Position numbers and translations under genes: made by a program. From assembly GCA_902794155.1 (NCBI GenBank), contig CADBGN010000032.1, positions 1 to 42,657 of the forward strand: 42,657 nt of DNA, in the 5' to 3' direction. The notes beneath the pieces are model-generated. The model searched no databases. It was not told where the DNA came from and saw only the letters and a program-made list of their open reading frames with translations. Within the stretch, counting starts at the first letter, position 1, and every line of letters begins with the position of its first letter. Source of the stretch: an uncultured Bacteroidia bacterium. Its GTDB lineage: Bacteria; Bacteroidota; Bacteroidia; Bacteroidales; F082. Of the stretch, positions 41,875-42,657 are shown piece by piece.

Positions 41875-42657
41875 TTATTCCGCCGAGAACTTGCAAACCA
41901 AATTTCTGTCACCGTAGGCGTCATCAATGCGAGTGACATGCGGGAAGTACTTATCCTGGACGTCGCTCTTTATCGGGAAGCCGGCCTCTTGACGGCTGAA
42001 GGGGAATTCCCAGTTGTCAGCCATCAGCATCTCGGCGGTGTAAGGCGCGTGGCTGATGATGTTGTTGCCCTTCTCGGCCTTGCCGTCTTCGATGTCCTTG
42101 ATTTCCTTGCGGATCTGGATCATGGCTTCAACGAAGCGGTCGAGCTCGGCGATAGGCTCGCTCTCGGTGGGTTCCACCATCAGGGTCTCGTGAACAGGGA
42201 AGGCCACGGTAGGAGCGTGGAAGCCGAAGTCCATCAAACGCTTGGCGATGTCGATGGCGGCCACCCCAACAGTCTTATTGATGCCGTTGATGTCGAGGAT
42301 CATCTCGTGGGCCACATGGCCGTGGTTGCCGGTATACAGGATCGGGTAGTAATCCTTCAGTCTTTCCTTCAGGTAGTTGGCATTCATGATGGCACCCATA
42401 GTGGCTTTCTTCAGGCCTTCACCACCCAGCATCTTGATGTAGCAGTAGGTGATGGTGAGGATCTGAGCACTACCGAACGGAGCGGCAGAAACAGCGCCTT
42501 CCTGCTTTTCGCCACCACAGTGGAACAGGATGTGTGAAGGCAGGTAGGGCTTCAGGTGTTCGGCCACGCCGATGGGGCCTACGCCAGGACCGCCACCACC
42601 GTGCGGGATGGCGAAGGTCTTGTGCAGGTTGAGGTGGCAGACGTCAGCACCGATGTA
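41875..42657 (-). CDS. gcvP: Glycine dehydrogenase (P-protein), C-terminal part; N-terminus off right edge
   Basis: About 261 codons of the C-terminal half of the glycine cleavage P-protein, with stop TAA at 41875. Read from the right edge it begins [20 protein letters not shown], which holds the PLP-binding lysine (NLHKTF) and the following glycine-rich loop GGGGPG. Later motifs: [49 protein letters not shown] and [13 protein letters not shown], all typical. It decarboxylates glycine and passes the aminomethyl group to H-protein. The window does not show the other glycine cleavage genes. Confidence 0.93.
   Translation of the reverse strand, partial: YIGADVCHLNLHKTFAIPHGGGGPGVGPIGVAEHLKPYLPSHILFHCGGEKQEGAVSAAPFGSAQILTITYCYIKMLGGEGLKKATMGAIMNANYLKERLKDYYPILYTGNHGHVAHEMILDINGINKTVGVAAIDIAKRLMDFGFHAPTVAFPVHETLMVEPTESEPIAELDRFVEAMIQIRKEIKDIEDGKAEKGNNIISHAPYTAEMLMADNWEFPFSRQEAGFPIKSDVQDKYFPHVTRIDDAYGDRNLVCKFSAE

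Overview
The window is chromosomal DNA of a member of Bacteroidota, most likely Bacteroidales. The evidence is the promoter style, in which TAnnTTTG -7 elements precede most genes and Shine-Dalgarno sites are scarce. The gene families agree: an Oar-like TonB-dependent receptor with a carboxypeptidase-regulatory N-terminus, DUF349 repeats, a HAE1 RND pump with a PII-like protein, and GAPDH with a long N-terminal extension. No rRNA or species marker is present, so genus cannot be given.

Positions 1-5492 form an AT-richer accessory region. A partial Type IIG restriction-methylation gene runs off the left edge on the minus strand. Divergent from it is a two-gene unit of an AAA/ABC-type ATPase overlapping a small protein with a nuclease-like D...ExH core. 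The unit is bracketed by two short related coding remnants and has paired dyad operator-like sites upstream and a direct repeat downstream. This pair is the best candidate for an undescribed system, probably phage or plasmid defence, but that is inference.

Positions 5493-21860 hold core-like genes. These are a hybrid histidine kinase divergent from a 5'-nucleotidase-type lipoprotein, aldose 1-epimerase, a VOC protein coupled to an ABC-F ATPase, a lipoprotein, an RND efflux operon (outer membrane channel, adaptor, pump, PII-like protein; minus strand), a LytS/LytTR two-component pair, and a DUF1508 protein. Both long spacers inside the efflux operon are hairpins built from 7-nt repeat units.

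Positions 21950-28570 hold a tRNA-Ser(GCT) that has lost its 3' end, an intact tRNA-Pro(TGG), a five-repeat DUF349 protein, two terminators and a REP-like palindrome between convergent genes, the Oar-like receptor, and a small lipoprotein.

Positions 28612-33445 look like one operon: a small membrane protein, mutL, two rhomboid proteases and an endonuclease/exonuclease/phosphatase-family membrane protein, with overlaps or gaps of a few bases. Then come a phosphohexomutase, a threonine aldolase, a RAYT (REP-associated transposase) squeezed between two convergent genes, a cysteine desulfidase-type enzyme, GAPDH, YidC and a partial glycine dehydrogenase (C-terminal part). Several REP-like palindromes are scattered here, including an inverted pair inside the RAYT reading frame.
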